A stretch of DNA of 7,799 nt from Avisuccinivibrio sp964424565. Its GTDB lineage: Bacteria > Pseudomonadota > Gammaproteobacteria > Enterobacterales > Succinivibrionaceae. The notes below the pieces were generated by a model. It ran no database searches, was not told the origin of the DNA, and saw only the letters and a program-made list of their open reading frames with translations. The DNA is taken from assembly GCA_964424565.1 (NCBI GenBank), contig CAYRIZ010000076.1, positions 1 to 7,799 of the forward strand, in the 5' to 3' direction. Positions 1-5,952 of this stretch are shown in pieces; the first letter of the stretch is position 1, and every line of letters begins with the position of its first letter. The position numbers and the translations under genes were made by a program.

Positions 1-357
1 ACCCCTTGCTGGAAGTGGGTTTATCAGGATTTTCTTATCCCGAAAGTCGAGTTTTCATTTAATGCAGACAGCCCCCGGGCGGCCGGCACTTCTGCAGACT
101 GTGGAGGATGGGGAAAAACTTTGAGGGTGGGTCCAAAAAGAAGGCTCGTGCCGGCAGAGGTCAATAATTTGGTTAAAGGCAAACTGCCGTCGACCGGAGG
201 CGGGATTGGTCTGTTCTGCCGGCAGATCCATAAACTATTGCGGCGGCTGAGCTGCTGCCTGAAGTGGCCGTTCCCGGCGGGAAGCAGAATTTTCATGTCA
301 GCACATAAGACAATCAGGCAGAAGGGTGAAAAGGGGCCCTGCGGCGGCGCAATTTAG
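1..357 (+). other. Unassigned region with an open frame from the left edge
   Basis: Frame 1 on the plus strand is open from the first base to a TAG at 355-357, about 118 codons, so it could be the 3' end of a gene starting outside the window. I do not recognise the translation. It has many scattered Cys, Trp and Arg residues and no domain motif, and its only in-window start candidates (TTG at 121, ATG at 295) lack a convincing ribosome binding site. A 90-codon minus-strand frame covers 24-296 and is equally unrecognisable. No tRNA or rRNA signature is visible. The stretch may be non-coding or decayed. I list it so that the gap is described, not as a claimed gene. Confidence 0.25.
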
Positions 358-369
358 GTTCTGCGTGCG

Positions 370-386
370 TTAAATCCTTGATTTAA
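370..386. promoter_or_regulatory. AT-rich perfect dyad, possible operator of the hydrolase gene
   Basis: TTAAATC and GATTTAA form a perfect 7-bp inverted repeat around a 3-nt spacer (CTT). The right arm overlaps TTGATT (379-384), which could act as a -35 element for the hydrolase, with a poor -10 candidate, TTTATG, at 403-408. The local AT-richness contrasts with the GC-rich flanks. It is about 140 nt upstream of the start codon. A regulator site is a reasonable reading; the promoter assignment is weak. Confidence 0.35.
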
Positions 387-457
387 ATGGAAATTTTTAA
401 GGTTTATGCGTCCTGATTATGGAGCGGCATAGCAAAATGATCTTGGATCTGTCGAGG

Positions 458-510
458 TCTCCGCCGGCATAATAAGGCAAAAGGAAGCTGCACCGGGCAG
501 CGGCCGGAGA
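458..510 (+). promoter_or_regulatory. GC-rich foldback in the hydrolase leader, next to the ribosome binding site
   Basis: TCTCCG (458-463) pairs with CGGAGA (505-510). The stem can extend by CCG/CGG past one bulged C, and an inner hairpin, GCTGC (487-491) with GCAGC (497-501), can form instead of part of that extension. The structure ends four bases before the GAGG at 514-517 that serves the ATG at 526. It could shape ribosome access or stabilise the 5' end of the mRNA. The pairing is visible; a regulatory role is inferred. Confidence 0.3.
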
Positions 511-525
511 AGTGAGGATCTACCT

Positions 526-1602
526 ATGAACAGTAAAAAAATCCTGAGTGTCCTGTGTGCAGCAGTAAGCATTTCCATTTTTTCTTCAGGAGCTGCTATG
601 GCCATTGACAGCAATACTCATGAAGGCAGTGTCATCAAACCTGCCGCACTGACCCTGGAAACCGCCTGGGATAAGGTTTTCCCGCAGAGCGACCGGGTCG
701 AGCACAGCAAGATCACCTTTGTAAACCGCTACGGCATTACCCTGGCTGCTGATTTGTACAAACCCAGGGGCGCCGAGGGCAAACTCAAAGCCATAGCAGT
801 AAGCGGACCCTTTGGGGCCGTCAAGGAGCAGTGCTCCGGCCTGTATGCCCAGACCATGGCTGAGCGCGGTTTTCTGACCATAGCCTTCGATCCTTCCTAT
901 ACGGGTGAGAGCGGCGGCTGGCCGCGCTATGTGGCTTCCCCGGACATCAACACCGAGGATTTTCAGGCAGCAGTGGACTATCTGCTCAATCGCGATGATG
1001 TCTCCTCTGTGGGCATTATAGGCATCTGCGGCTGGGGTGGTCTGGCGCTGAATACCGCCGCCATTGACACCAGAGTGCAGGCCACGGCTGCCCTGACCAT
1101 GTACGACATGAGCCGGGTCAATGCCAACGGCTACTTTGATGCCCTCGATGAAGACGGCCGCTATGCCATGCGCGAGCAGCTCAATGCCCAGCGTACAGAG
1201 GATTACCGCAACGGGCAGTATAAGCTCGGCGGCGGCGTGGCTGATGTGCTGCCCGCTGAAGTGCCGCAGTTTGTGCAGGATTACTTTGATTATTACAAGA
1301 CCGAGCGCGGCTATCATCCCCGCTCGCTCAATTCCAACGGCGGCTGGAACATGACTTCCCCGCTGTCCTTTATCAACATGCCGCAGCTGACCTATATCTC
1401 TGAGATCCGCAGCCCGGTGCTGATCGTGCACGGGGAAAAGGCTCACTCCCGCTATTTCAGCGAGGATGCCTTCAAGCAGCTTAAGGTTGACAACAAGGAG
1501 CTGCTGATTGTGCCCGGAGCCAGTCACACCGATCTGTATGACAACTTTGCGGCCATTCCCTTTGACAAACTGGAGAATTTCTTCAGGGAAAATGTAGATT
1601 AA
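526..1602 (+). CDS. Exported alpha/beta hydrolase, dienelactone-hydrolase-like
   Basis: This is a 358-residue protein with a classic Sec signal peptide: a basic start (MNSKK), a hydrophobic core at 6-22 and an Ala-X-Ala-type site (AMA) predicting cleavage after residue 26. The mature enzyme should be periplasmic or secreted. The alpha/beta hydrolase fold is shown by the oxyanion-region strand 'AIAVSGPFGAVKEQ' (about 89-102), the nucleophile elbow GICGWGG at 166-172 with Cys168 in the nucleophile position, the strand 'SPVLIVHGE' (296-304) near the acid residue, and the catalytic His334 in GASHTDLYD. A Cys nucleophile is shared with dienelactone hydrolases. 'TMYDMSRV' after the elbow matches a hydrolase group I know from gut bacteria. 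The substrate is unknown; an ester, lactone or peptide are all possible. GAGG at 514-517, 8 nt before the ATG, supports the start. It is transcribed alone and ends at the 1652-1691 terminator. Fold certain, function uncertain. Confidence 0.93.
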   Translation: MNSKKILSVLCAAVSISIFSSGAAMAIDSNTHEGSVIKPAALTLETAWDKVFPQSDRVEHSKITFVNRYGITLAADLYKPRGAEGKLKAIAVSGPFGAVKEQCSGLYAQTMAERGFLTIAFDPSYTGESGGWPRYVASPDINTEDFQAAVDYLLNRDDVSSVGIIGICGWGGLALNTAAIDTRVQATAALTMYDMSRVNANGYFDALDEDGRYAMREQLNAQRTEDYRNGQYKLGGGVADVLPAEVPQFVQDYFDYYKTERGYHPRSLNSNGGWNMTSPLSFINMPQLTYISEIRSPVLIVHGEKAHSRYFSEDAFKQLKVDNKELLIVPGASHTDLYDNFAAIPFDKLENFFRENVD

Positions 1603-1651
1603 GCCTCAGTCCGCCGGGATCCGGACTTAACTGAGTTCAGATCTTCAGGTC

Positions 1652-1691
1652 AGCTGCTCTTCCTCCTCCTGGCAGGAAGGGCAGCTTTTTT
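1652..1691 (+). terminator. Rho-independent terminator of the hydrolase gene
   Basis: A 13-bp stem joins 1652-1664 to 1674-1686 with a 9-nt loop and runs into six T (1686-1691). One pair is G-U only when read on the plus strand, where it becomes an A/C mismatch on the other, so the structure fits plus-strand transcription. It lies 50 nt after the hydrolase stop. The convergent SDR gene has no comparable T-tailed hairpin of its own in the shared 112-nt gap. Confidence 0.9.
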
Positions 1692-1714
1692 ATGCAGGGG
1701 CGGGATGGCTGCAG

Positions 1715-2476
1715 TTACAGTCCGGCACTCAGCCCGCCGTCTATGGGATAGAGGCCGCCGGTGCAGAAATCGGCTTTGTCTGAGGCCAGGAAATACACCA
1801 GCTCGGCTACTTCCTCGGGCGTACCGGCTCTGCCGCGGGCAAACAGGGCATTTTCCTCCTGCCAGTAATCCTCCACGCTTCTGTGGGTTTGAGCAGAACC
1901 CTGCTCAAAAATGCGATCCACCAGCGGGGTGGCTATGGTACCTGGGCAGATGGCATTGACCCTGATGTGATAGGGGCCCAGATCCACGGACAGGGATTTG
2001 GTGATTTGTCCCAAAGCGCCCTTGGTCAGCCCGTAGGCAAAGCTGTGGGCCTTGCCTATGAAGACCTGATCGGAGGCATTGATCACCACAGCCCCGCCGC
2101 CGCGCTCGATCAGCATGGGCACACAGGTGCGCAGGGTGTTGACCGTGCCGTAAATATTGGTGTGGATAATGAGATCGAGCTCCTCGTCGGTAATATTCAG
2201 CACTGTATTGGGATGATGAATGCCGGCATTGCAGAACACCACATCAATACCTCCGAAGCGCTCGCCGGCAGCCTGGGCAGCCCGGCGGATATCAGCGTGG
2301 ATTTTGGTGTCTCCCCGGACAAACTGCACCTGCTCGGAATTGAGCTCGGCGCAGAGTTCGGCTGCCGCCTCAGTGTTCAAATCCATAAAGGTGACGGCAC
2401 AGTTTTCCTGTACAAACTTTTTTACCGCAGCCCGGCCTATGCCGGTGGAGCCGCCGGTGATAAATACGCTTTTCAT
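1715..2476 (-). CDS. SDR-family NAD(P)-dependent oxidoreductase
   Basis: This 253-residue protein is a classical short-chain dehydrogenase/reductase of normal length, cytoplasmic and with no signal peptide. A Rossmann fold opens with the cofactor motif TGGSTGIG at 7-14. Asp32 at the end of beta-2 (FMDLN) suggests NAD(H) rather than NADP(H). NAG is at 83-85. The catalytic tetrad is complete: Asn107, Ser135, Tyr148 and Lys152 in YGLTK. The C-terminal part has the usual CPG (177-179) and 'GTPEEVAELVYFLASD' followed by TGG and IDGG. The likely reaction is alcohol/ketone interconversion on a small metabolite, sugar acid or hydroxy acid, but the substrate cannot be read from sequence. It resembles the group named glucose 1-dehydrogenase or 3-oxoacyl-ACP reductase by default. 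The start is ATG with AGGGA 10 nt upstream. The neighbour upstream is metG, 147 nt away with hairpins between, so it is probably not its operon partner. Confidence 0.93.
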   Translation of the reverse strand: MKSVFITGGSTGIGRAAVKKFVQENCAVTFMDLNTEAAAELCAELNSEQVQFVRGDTKIHADIRRAAQAAGERFGGIDVVFCNAGIHHPNTVLNITDEELDLIIHTNIYGTVNTLRTCVPMLIERGGGAVVINASDQVFIGKAHSFAYGLTKGALGQITKSLSVDLGPYHIRVNAICPGTIATPLVDRIFEQGSAQTHRSVEDYWQEENALFARGRAGTPEEVAELVYFLASDKADFCTGGLYPIDGGLSAGL

Positions 2477-2506
2477 GCAGCTTTAGTCCCTGTATTGATT
2501 GCATAC

Positions 2507-2532
2507 GGCCCGGACAGAGCTCTGCCCGGGCC
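2507..2532. other. GC-rich hairpin between metG and the SDR gene
   Basis: GGCCCGG (2507-2513) pairs with CCGGGCC (2526-2532), and the interior CAGAGCTCTG (2515-2524) is itself palindromic, giving an almost complete foldback. Neither strand has a T run after it, so it is not a standard terminator. It sits 31 nt before the SDR start on the minus strand, probably in that gene's leader, or it may stabilise the 3' end of the metG message. Confidence 0.45.
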
Positions 2533-2559
2533 TGATTTGGGGTTTCCTGCCGCAGATCT

Positions 2560-2584
2560 AAAAGCTATAGCTCTACAGAGCTAT
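2560..2584 (-). terminator. Possible metG terminator
   Basis: On the minus strand ATAGCTC pairs with GAGCTAT (plus coordinates 2578-2584 and 2567-2573) around a 4-nt loop, then AGCTTTT follows (2560-2566). The stem is only 7 bp, AU-rich and with four T, so termination may be partial. It lies about 40 nt past the metG stop. Leakage could give some co-transcription of the SDR gene. Confidence 0.45.
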
Positions 2585-2623
2585 CCCTTACCTCAGGTTG
2601 CGGCTGCGGCGGGAAAGATCTGT

Positions 2624-4663
2624 TTAGTGCACTTTGCTGCCCAGCGGTGCCTTATCATCCACGGAGAGCAGGAAAATATCGGCCCCGCCTTCACCGGCGG
2701 CCAGCACCATGCCCTGGGACAGACCAAACTTCATCTGTCTGGGCTTTAAGTTGGCGGCCACGATCACCTTGCGGCCCTCGATCTCCTCAGGCTTGTAGGC
2801 ACTCTTGATGCCGGCGAAGACCTGACGGGTTTCAAAGCCCAGATCCAGCTGCAGACGCAGCAGCTTGCGGGCCTCAGGCACCTGCTCGGCCTTGATGATT
2901 CTGGCTACGCGCAAATCGAGCTTGAGGAAATCATCTATGGTGATTTCCGGAGCCAAAGGCACGTATTCCTCAGCCTTTTCTTCCTTTTCAGCTACAGCCG
3001 GAGCGGCTTTGGCAGCGGCGGCGGCCAGATCCTGCCGGCTGTCCTCCACCATGGCGGCTACTTCCTTGGGATCGATGCGGGCAAAGAGGGGAGTGAACTT
3101 GTTGATTTGATGACCCAGCAGCGGCTCGGCAGCAGTGCGGAAATCCAGACTGTCATTTAAGAACTGCTGTGAGTGCTCATAGATCTCAGGCAGGATGGGG
3201 GAGAGGAAGGTGATCAGGGCCTTAAAGCAGTTGAGGGCCTGCGTGCAGACCTGATGGAGTTCTTCTTCCTTTCCTTCCTGTTTGGCCAGCACCCAGGGGG
3301 CGTGGGCATCGACAAAGCGGTTGGCCTGATCGGCCAGACCCATGATGATGCGCACGGCCTCGGCATAGCAGCGCTCCTCATAGGCCTGCTCCACGCTGCT
3401 CTGGGCGGCGGCAAAGGCTGCGGTCAGCTCCGGGTCAAAAACCTTGTCGCTTAAGGTGCCGCCGAAGCGCTTGGTAATGAAGCCGGCGGAGCGGGAGGCC
3501 AGATTGACCACCTTGCCTACTATGTCTGAATTGACGCGGGCGATGAAATCATCCAGGGACAAATCGAGATCCACCGGCTGCGGCGTCAGCTTGGAGGCAA
3601 AGTAGTAGCGCAGGCACTCAGGCTTTAAGTGCTTGAGATAGGTGGAGGCCTTGATAAAGGTGCCCTTGGATTTGGACATCTTGGCACCGTTGACCGTGAC
3701 ATAGCCGTGGACAAACAGTTTGGTGGGCAGACGCAGGCCGGCGCCCTTGAGGTTGGCAGGCCAGAACAGGCTGTGAAAGTAGAGAATATCCTTGCCTATG
3801 AAGTGATAGAGCTCCTTGTCCGAATCCTCTTTCCAGAAGGCATCAAAATCCACGCCGCTTCTGCTGCAGAAATTCTTGAAGGAAGCCATGTAGCCTATGG
3901 GAGCATCCAGCCAGACGTAGAAGTACTTGTCCTCGGTATCGGGGATCTTAAAGCCAAAATAAGGGGCATCGCGGGAAATATCCCACTGCTTCAAGCCCTG
4001 GGCAAACCACTCCTCTAGCTTGTTGACCAGCTCAGGCGGCAGCACCTGCTTGACATAGTCATGCAGGAAATCATTGAATTTGGGCAGATCGAAGAAATAA
4101 TGCTCGCTTTCCTTCAAGACGGGGGCGGCACCGGACACGGTGGAGTAGGCATCCTTGAGCTCGGTGGGATCGTAGGTGGCCGAGCAGACCTCGCAGTTGT
4201 CGCCATACTGATCTTTGGCACCGCAGCGCGGGCAGGTGCCCTTGACGAAGCGGTCGGGCAGGAACATGTTTTTGACCGGATCGTAAAGCTGCGAGATGGT
4301 ACGGGTAGTGATATAGCCGCGCTCGCGGAGCTTGAGGTAAATCTCCTCGGAGATCTGACGGTTTTCCTCGGAATGAGTGCGGTAGTAATTGTCGTAATTG
4401 ATCAAAAAGCCGGCAAAATCAGCGCGGTGGCTTTTGCCTGTTTCCTCAATCATTTCCTCAGGAGAGATCCCCTGTGAGGCGGCCTTGATCATCACCGGCG
4501 TGCCATGACAGTCATCAGCGCAGACATAATAGACTTCATTGCCCACAGCGCGCTCAAAGCGCACAAAGATATCTGACTGAATGTGCTCCAGCATATGCCC
4601 CAGATGTATGTCTCCATTGGCATAAGGCAGAGCTGATGTAACCAGCATAGAACGTTTACTCAT
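2624..4663 (-). CDS. metG: Methionyl-tRNA synthetase
   Basis: This class I aminoacyl-tRNA synthetase activates methionine with ATP and loads it on initiator and elongator tRNA-Met; it is essential and cytoplasmic. The 679 residues match the 677-residue E. coli enzyme. In order: ALPYANG (11-17); the HIGH-type motif HLGH (20-23); the connective peptide with a zinc knuckle, Cys144, Cys147, Cys157 and Cys160; the methionine pocket around Trp251 in WLDAPIGYM; KMSKS (328-332); and an alpha-helical anticodon domain to about 540. A Lys/Glu/Ala-rich linker (about 541-566) leads to a C-terminal EMAP-II/Trbp111-like tRNA-binding and dimerisation domain (about 572-679). The ATG start has AAGG 7 nt upstream and the protein begins exactly where relatives do. 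All key residues are present. A promoter candidate lies at 4711-4740. Codon usage looks like that of its neighbours and nothing suggests transfer. Confidence 0.99.
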   Translation of the reverse strand: MSKRSMLVTSALPYANGDIHLGHMLEHIQSDIFVRFERAVGNEVYYVCADDCHGTPVMIKAASQGISPEEMIEETGKSHRADFAGFLINYDNYYRTHSEENRQISEEIYLKLRERGYITTRTISQLYDPVKNMFLPDRFVKGTCPRCGAKDQYGDNCEVCSATYDPTELKDAYSTVSGAAPVLKESEHYFFDLPKFNDFLHDYVKQVLPPELVNKLEEWFAQGLKQWDISRDAPYFGFKIPDTEDKYFYVWLDAPIGYMASFKNFCSRSGVDFDAFWKEDSDKELYHFIGKDILYFHSLFWPANLKGAGLRLPTKLFVHGYVTVNGAKMSKSKGTFIKASTYLKHLKPECLRYYFASKLTPQPVDLDLSLDDFIARVNSDIVGKVVNLASRSAGFITKRFGGTLSDKVFDPELTAAFAAAQSSVEQAYEERCYAEAVRIIMGLADQANRFVDAHAPWVLAKQEGKEEELHQVCTQALNCFKALITFLSPILPEIYEHSQQFLNDSLDFRTAAEPLLGHQINKFTPLFARIDPKEVAAMVEDSRQDLAAAAAKAAPAVAEKEEKAEEYVPLAPEITIDDFLKLDLRVARIIKAEQVPEARKLLRLQLDLGFETRQVFAGIKSAYKPEEIEGRKVIVAANLKPRQMKFGLSQGMVLAAGEGGADIFLLSVDDKAPLGSKVH

Positions 4664-4710
4664 GGCAAAACCTTTTTCTCAGCATAAAAGAGCTGCAGCA
4701 GGCTGCAGCA

Positions 4711-4740
4711 TATAAATTAAATTCTTGGATAAAGTGACAA
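4711..4740 (-). promoter_or_regulatory. Putative sigma-70 promoter of metG
   Basis: On the minus strand TTGTCA (4735-4740) and TTTATA (4711-4716) are spaced by 18 nt in an AT-rich stretch. Transcription would start near 4704, giving a leader of about 40 nt with the AAGG ribosome site. Two copies of the self-complementary octamer GCTGCAGC (4692-4699 and 4702-4709) straddle the predicted start and could be an operator or a leader hairpin. Confidence 0.5.
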
Positions 4741-4759
4741 TAATGGAGGGTATTTTAAC

Positions 4760-4783
4760 AAAAAGCAGCGCTCAGGGTGCTGC
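4760..4783 (-). terminator. Probable terminator of the EamA transporter gene
   Basis: Read on the minus strand, GCAGC (4779-4783) pairs with GCTGC (4765-4769) around a 9-nt loop and is followed by five T (4760-4764). The stem is short but all-strong apart from one A-T pair. It lies about 50 nt past the transporter stop. Just before it is a second foldback, AGCGCC/GGCGCT (4785-4790 with 4818-4823) enclosing CCCG/CGGG (4794-4797 with 4802-4805). Together they should end transcription before the metG promoter. Confidence 0.55.
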
Positions 4784-4833
4784 AAGCGCCGGACCCGCCG
4801 CCGGGACGGTAGCAGGAGGCGCTGAGTGAAAGG

Positions 4834-5748
4834 TTACTTGAAGAACATCCTGGGGTTCAGTTGCGCGATGATCACTGCCGCCAGCATGACGGCACAGCCG
4901 GCATATTCCCGGGCAGTCAGGCTTTCATCGAGGATGAGTGAACCAAACACGGCGGCCATAACCGATTCCAAGGACAGGATTATGGTGGCAATGGTGGGAT
5001 TCATGCCGCGCTGGCCCACAATCTGCAGGGTATAGGCCACGCCGTTGGACATGATGCCGCACCAGAGCATGGCCGGCATGGCTGCCTGTATGGTGGCCAT
5101 GCTGAGATTGTGGTCGAACAGCAACATGGTCACCAGGCCGCAGGCGGCGGCGACAAAAAACTGCCCGCAGGAGAGCATGACGCCGTCCACTTCATTGACA
5201 TAGCGGGCAATCAGCAGGATATGCACGGCAAAGGCCACCGCGCAGATCAGGATCAGGGCATCACCCAGCTGCAGAGTGAAACTGCTGTCTTTAATGCAGA
5301 GCAGATATATGCCTATGACGGACAGGATCACGCCCAGCAGCACAAAGAGATTGGGCCTGCGTCCCAAAAAGAGCGAGATCAGCGGCACAAAGATAATGTA
5401 CATGGAGGTGATGAAGCCTGCTTTGGAAGCTTCGGTGTACACCAGTCCGCACTGCTGAAAGGTCTCGGCTATGATCAGGCAGACGCCGCAGGCCAGGGAG
5501 CCCTGCAGCAGCAGGCGTCTGTTGGTCTTTTTCAGCGGGGCCTCCAGACCCTGCCGCCGCAATTTTTTAATTTCGCGGCGCTTGAGCCAGGCTATGAGCG
5601 GAAGCAGCAGCAAAGCGCCGATCAGGGTACGGAAAAAGGTAAAGGTAAAGGGGGCCACATGCTCCATGCCTATGCTCTGTCCTATAAAGCCCGAGCCCCA
5701 GATGGTGGCAGTAATAAAGAGCAGGATGGATTGTCTTAACTGAAACAC
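4834..5748 (-). CDS. EamA-domain (drug/metabolite transporter superfamily) permease
   Basis: This 304-residue inner-membrane protein has the ten-helix, two-repeat architecture of EamA/DMT carriers. Helices are at roughly 7-25, 33-54, 81-100, 108-128, 133-151, 162-182, 190-210, 222-242, 250-272 and 282-297. A strongly basic loop (55-78) separates helices 2 and 3, as expected for a cytoplasmic side. Family hallmarks are the early 'WGSGFI' (17-22), 'TEASKAGFITSMYIIFVPL' in repeat one, and the matching 'NPTIATIILSLESVMAAVFG' with 'DE' (274-275) in repeat two. Family members export or import amino acids, nucleotides, polyamines or other small metabolites; the substrate is not readable here. The start is GTG, with an in-frame TGA two codons earlier, so no longer form is possible. 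The only ribosome site is a weak GGA at about 10 nt. A strong hairpin lies 20 nt upstream (5768-5804). Confidence 0.92.
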   Translation of the reverse strand: MFQLRQSILLFITATIWGSGFIGQSIGMEHVAPFTFTFFRTLIGALLLLPLIAWLKRREIKKLRRQGLEAPLKKTNRRLLLQGSLACGVCLIIAETFQQCGLVYTEASKAGFITSMYIIFVPLISLFLGRRPNLFVLLGVILSVIGIYLLCIKDSSFTLQLGDALILICAVAFAVHILLIARYVNEVDGVMLSCGQFFVAAACGLVTMLLFDHNLSMATIQAAMPAMLWCGIMSNGVAYTLQIVGQRGMNPTIATIILSLESVMAAVFGSLILDESLTAREYAGCAVMLAAVIIAQLNPRMFFK

Positions 5749-5767
5749 AGGTCAAAATTCCGTGCTG

Positions 5768-5804
5768 CCCGGCAGCCGTACTGCGGTGGAGCAGGGCTGC
5801 CGGG
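5768..5804 (-). promoter_or_regulatory. Very stable leader hairpin before the EamA gene
   Basis: CCCGGCAGCC (5768-5777) pairs perfectly with GGCTGCCGGG (5795-5804), and inside it CTGC (5781-5784) pairs with GCAG (5791-5794), leaving a 3-nt bulge and a 6-nt loop. The structure ends 19 nt before the GTG start, close to its weak ribosome site. A T-poor tail argues against a normal terminator. It may affect translation start, or act as one arm of an alternative fold with the hairpin at 5844-5864. Confidence 0.5.
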
Positions 5805-5830
5805 GGATTAAACATGAAATTTTATTCTAC

Positions 5831-5864
5831 AAGAAAAAGAGCAGGCAGCCTCATGGAGACTGCC
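5831..5864 (-). terminator. Second terminator-like hairpin downstream of the NhaC-type gene
   Basis: On the minus strand GGCAGTCTC pairs with GAGGCTGCC (plus 5856-5864 with 5844-5852) around a 3-nt loop, followed after four bases by TTTTTCTT (5831-5838). One pair is U-G on the minus transcript and a mismatch on the plus strand, which supports minus-strand use. It is about 90 nt past the antiporter stop. It could be a backup terminator or an attenuator in the EamA leader. Confidence 0.6.
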
Positions 5865-5903
5865 CGGGTTTAAGGCTTTTTTTAATCTGTACCTTGCTGC
5901 CAC

Positions 5904-5930
5904 TTAAAATCCCCCCGCAGCGGGGAGATT
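5904..5930 (-). terminator. Terminator of the NhaC-family antiporter gene
   Basis: On the minus strand AATCTCCCC (5922-5930) pairs with GGGGGGATT (5908-5916) around the loop GCTGC, with one U-G wobble that exists only on that strand, then TTTT (5906-5909) follows. An outer CTGCC/GGCAG pair (5897-5901 with 5934-5938) can clamp it. It begins 23 nt after the antiporter stop, a normal position for an intrinsic terminator. Confidence 0.75.
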
Positions 5931-5952
5931 TGCGGCAGGTGTCTCGGCTTTT

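Noticed and set aside
24..296. 90-codon minus-strand ORF
   Set aside because: No ribosome site before its ATG, no recognisable motif, Pro/Arg-rich composition typical of a non-coding frame.
586..1527. 313-codon minus-strand frame opposite the exported hydrolase
   Set aside because: It mirrors a gene with a full catalytic motif set and signal peptide; its own translation has no motif, and such shadows are common in GC-rich genes that use few Leu TTA/CTA and Ser TCA codons.
1606..1635. Imperfect foldback (CTCAG-TCCG with CGGA...CTGAG) between the convergent genes
   Set aside because: No T run on either strand and an uneven stem; could help end the SDR transcript but is too weak to call.
1883..2749. 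288-codon plus-strand frame opposite the SDR gene and the metG end
   Set aside because: It crosses two well-supported genes and the hairpin-rich gap between them; the translation has no recognisable domain.
5110..5739. 209-codon plus-strand frame opposite the EamA gene
   Set aside because: Gln/Gly/His-rich translation is the usual complement of a membrane protein gene; the minus strand shows ten helices and family motifs.
5814..5873. 19-codon plus-strand ORF (starting MKFYSTRKR) with GGGGGA 7 nt upstream and a T7 run just after it
   Set aside because: The layout resembles a leader peptide, but no plus-strand gene follows, no good plus promoter precedes it, and the hairpin inside it fits minus-strand RNA better because of the U-G pair.
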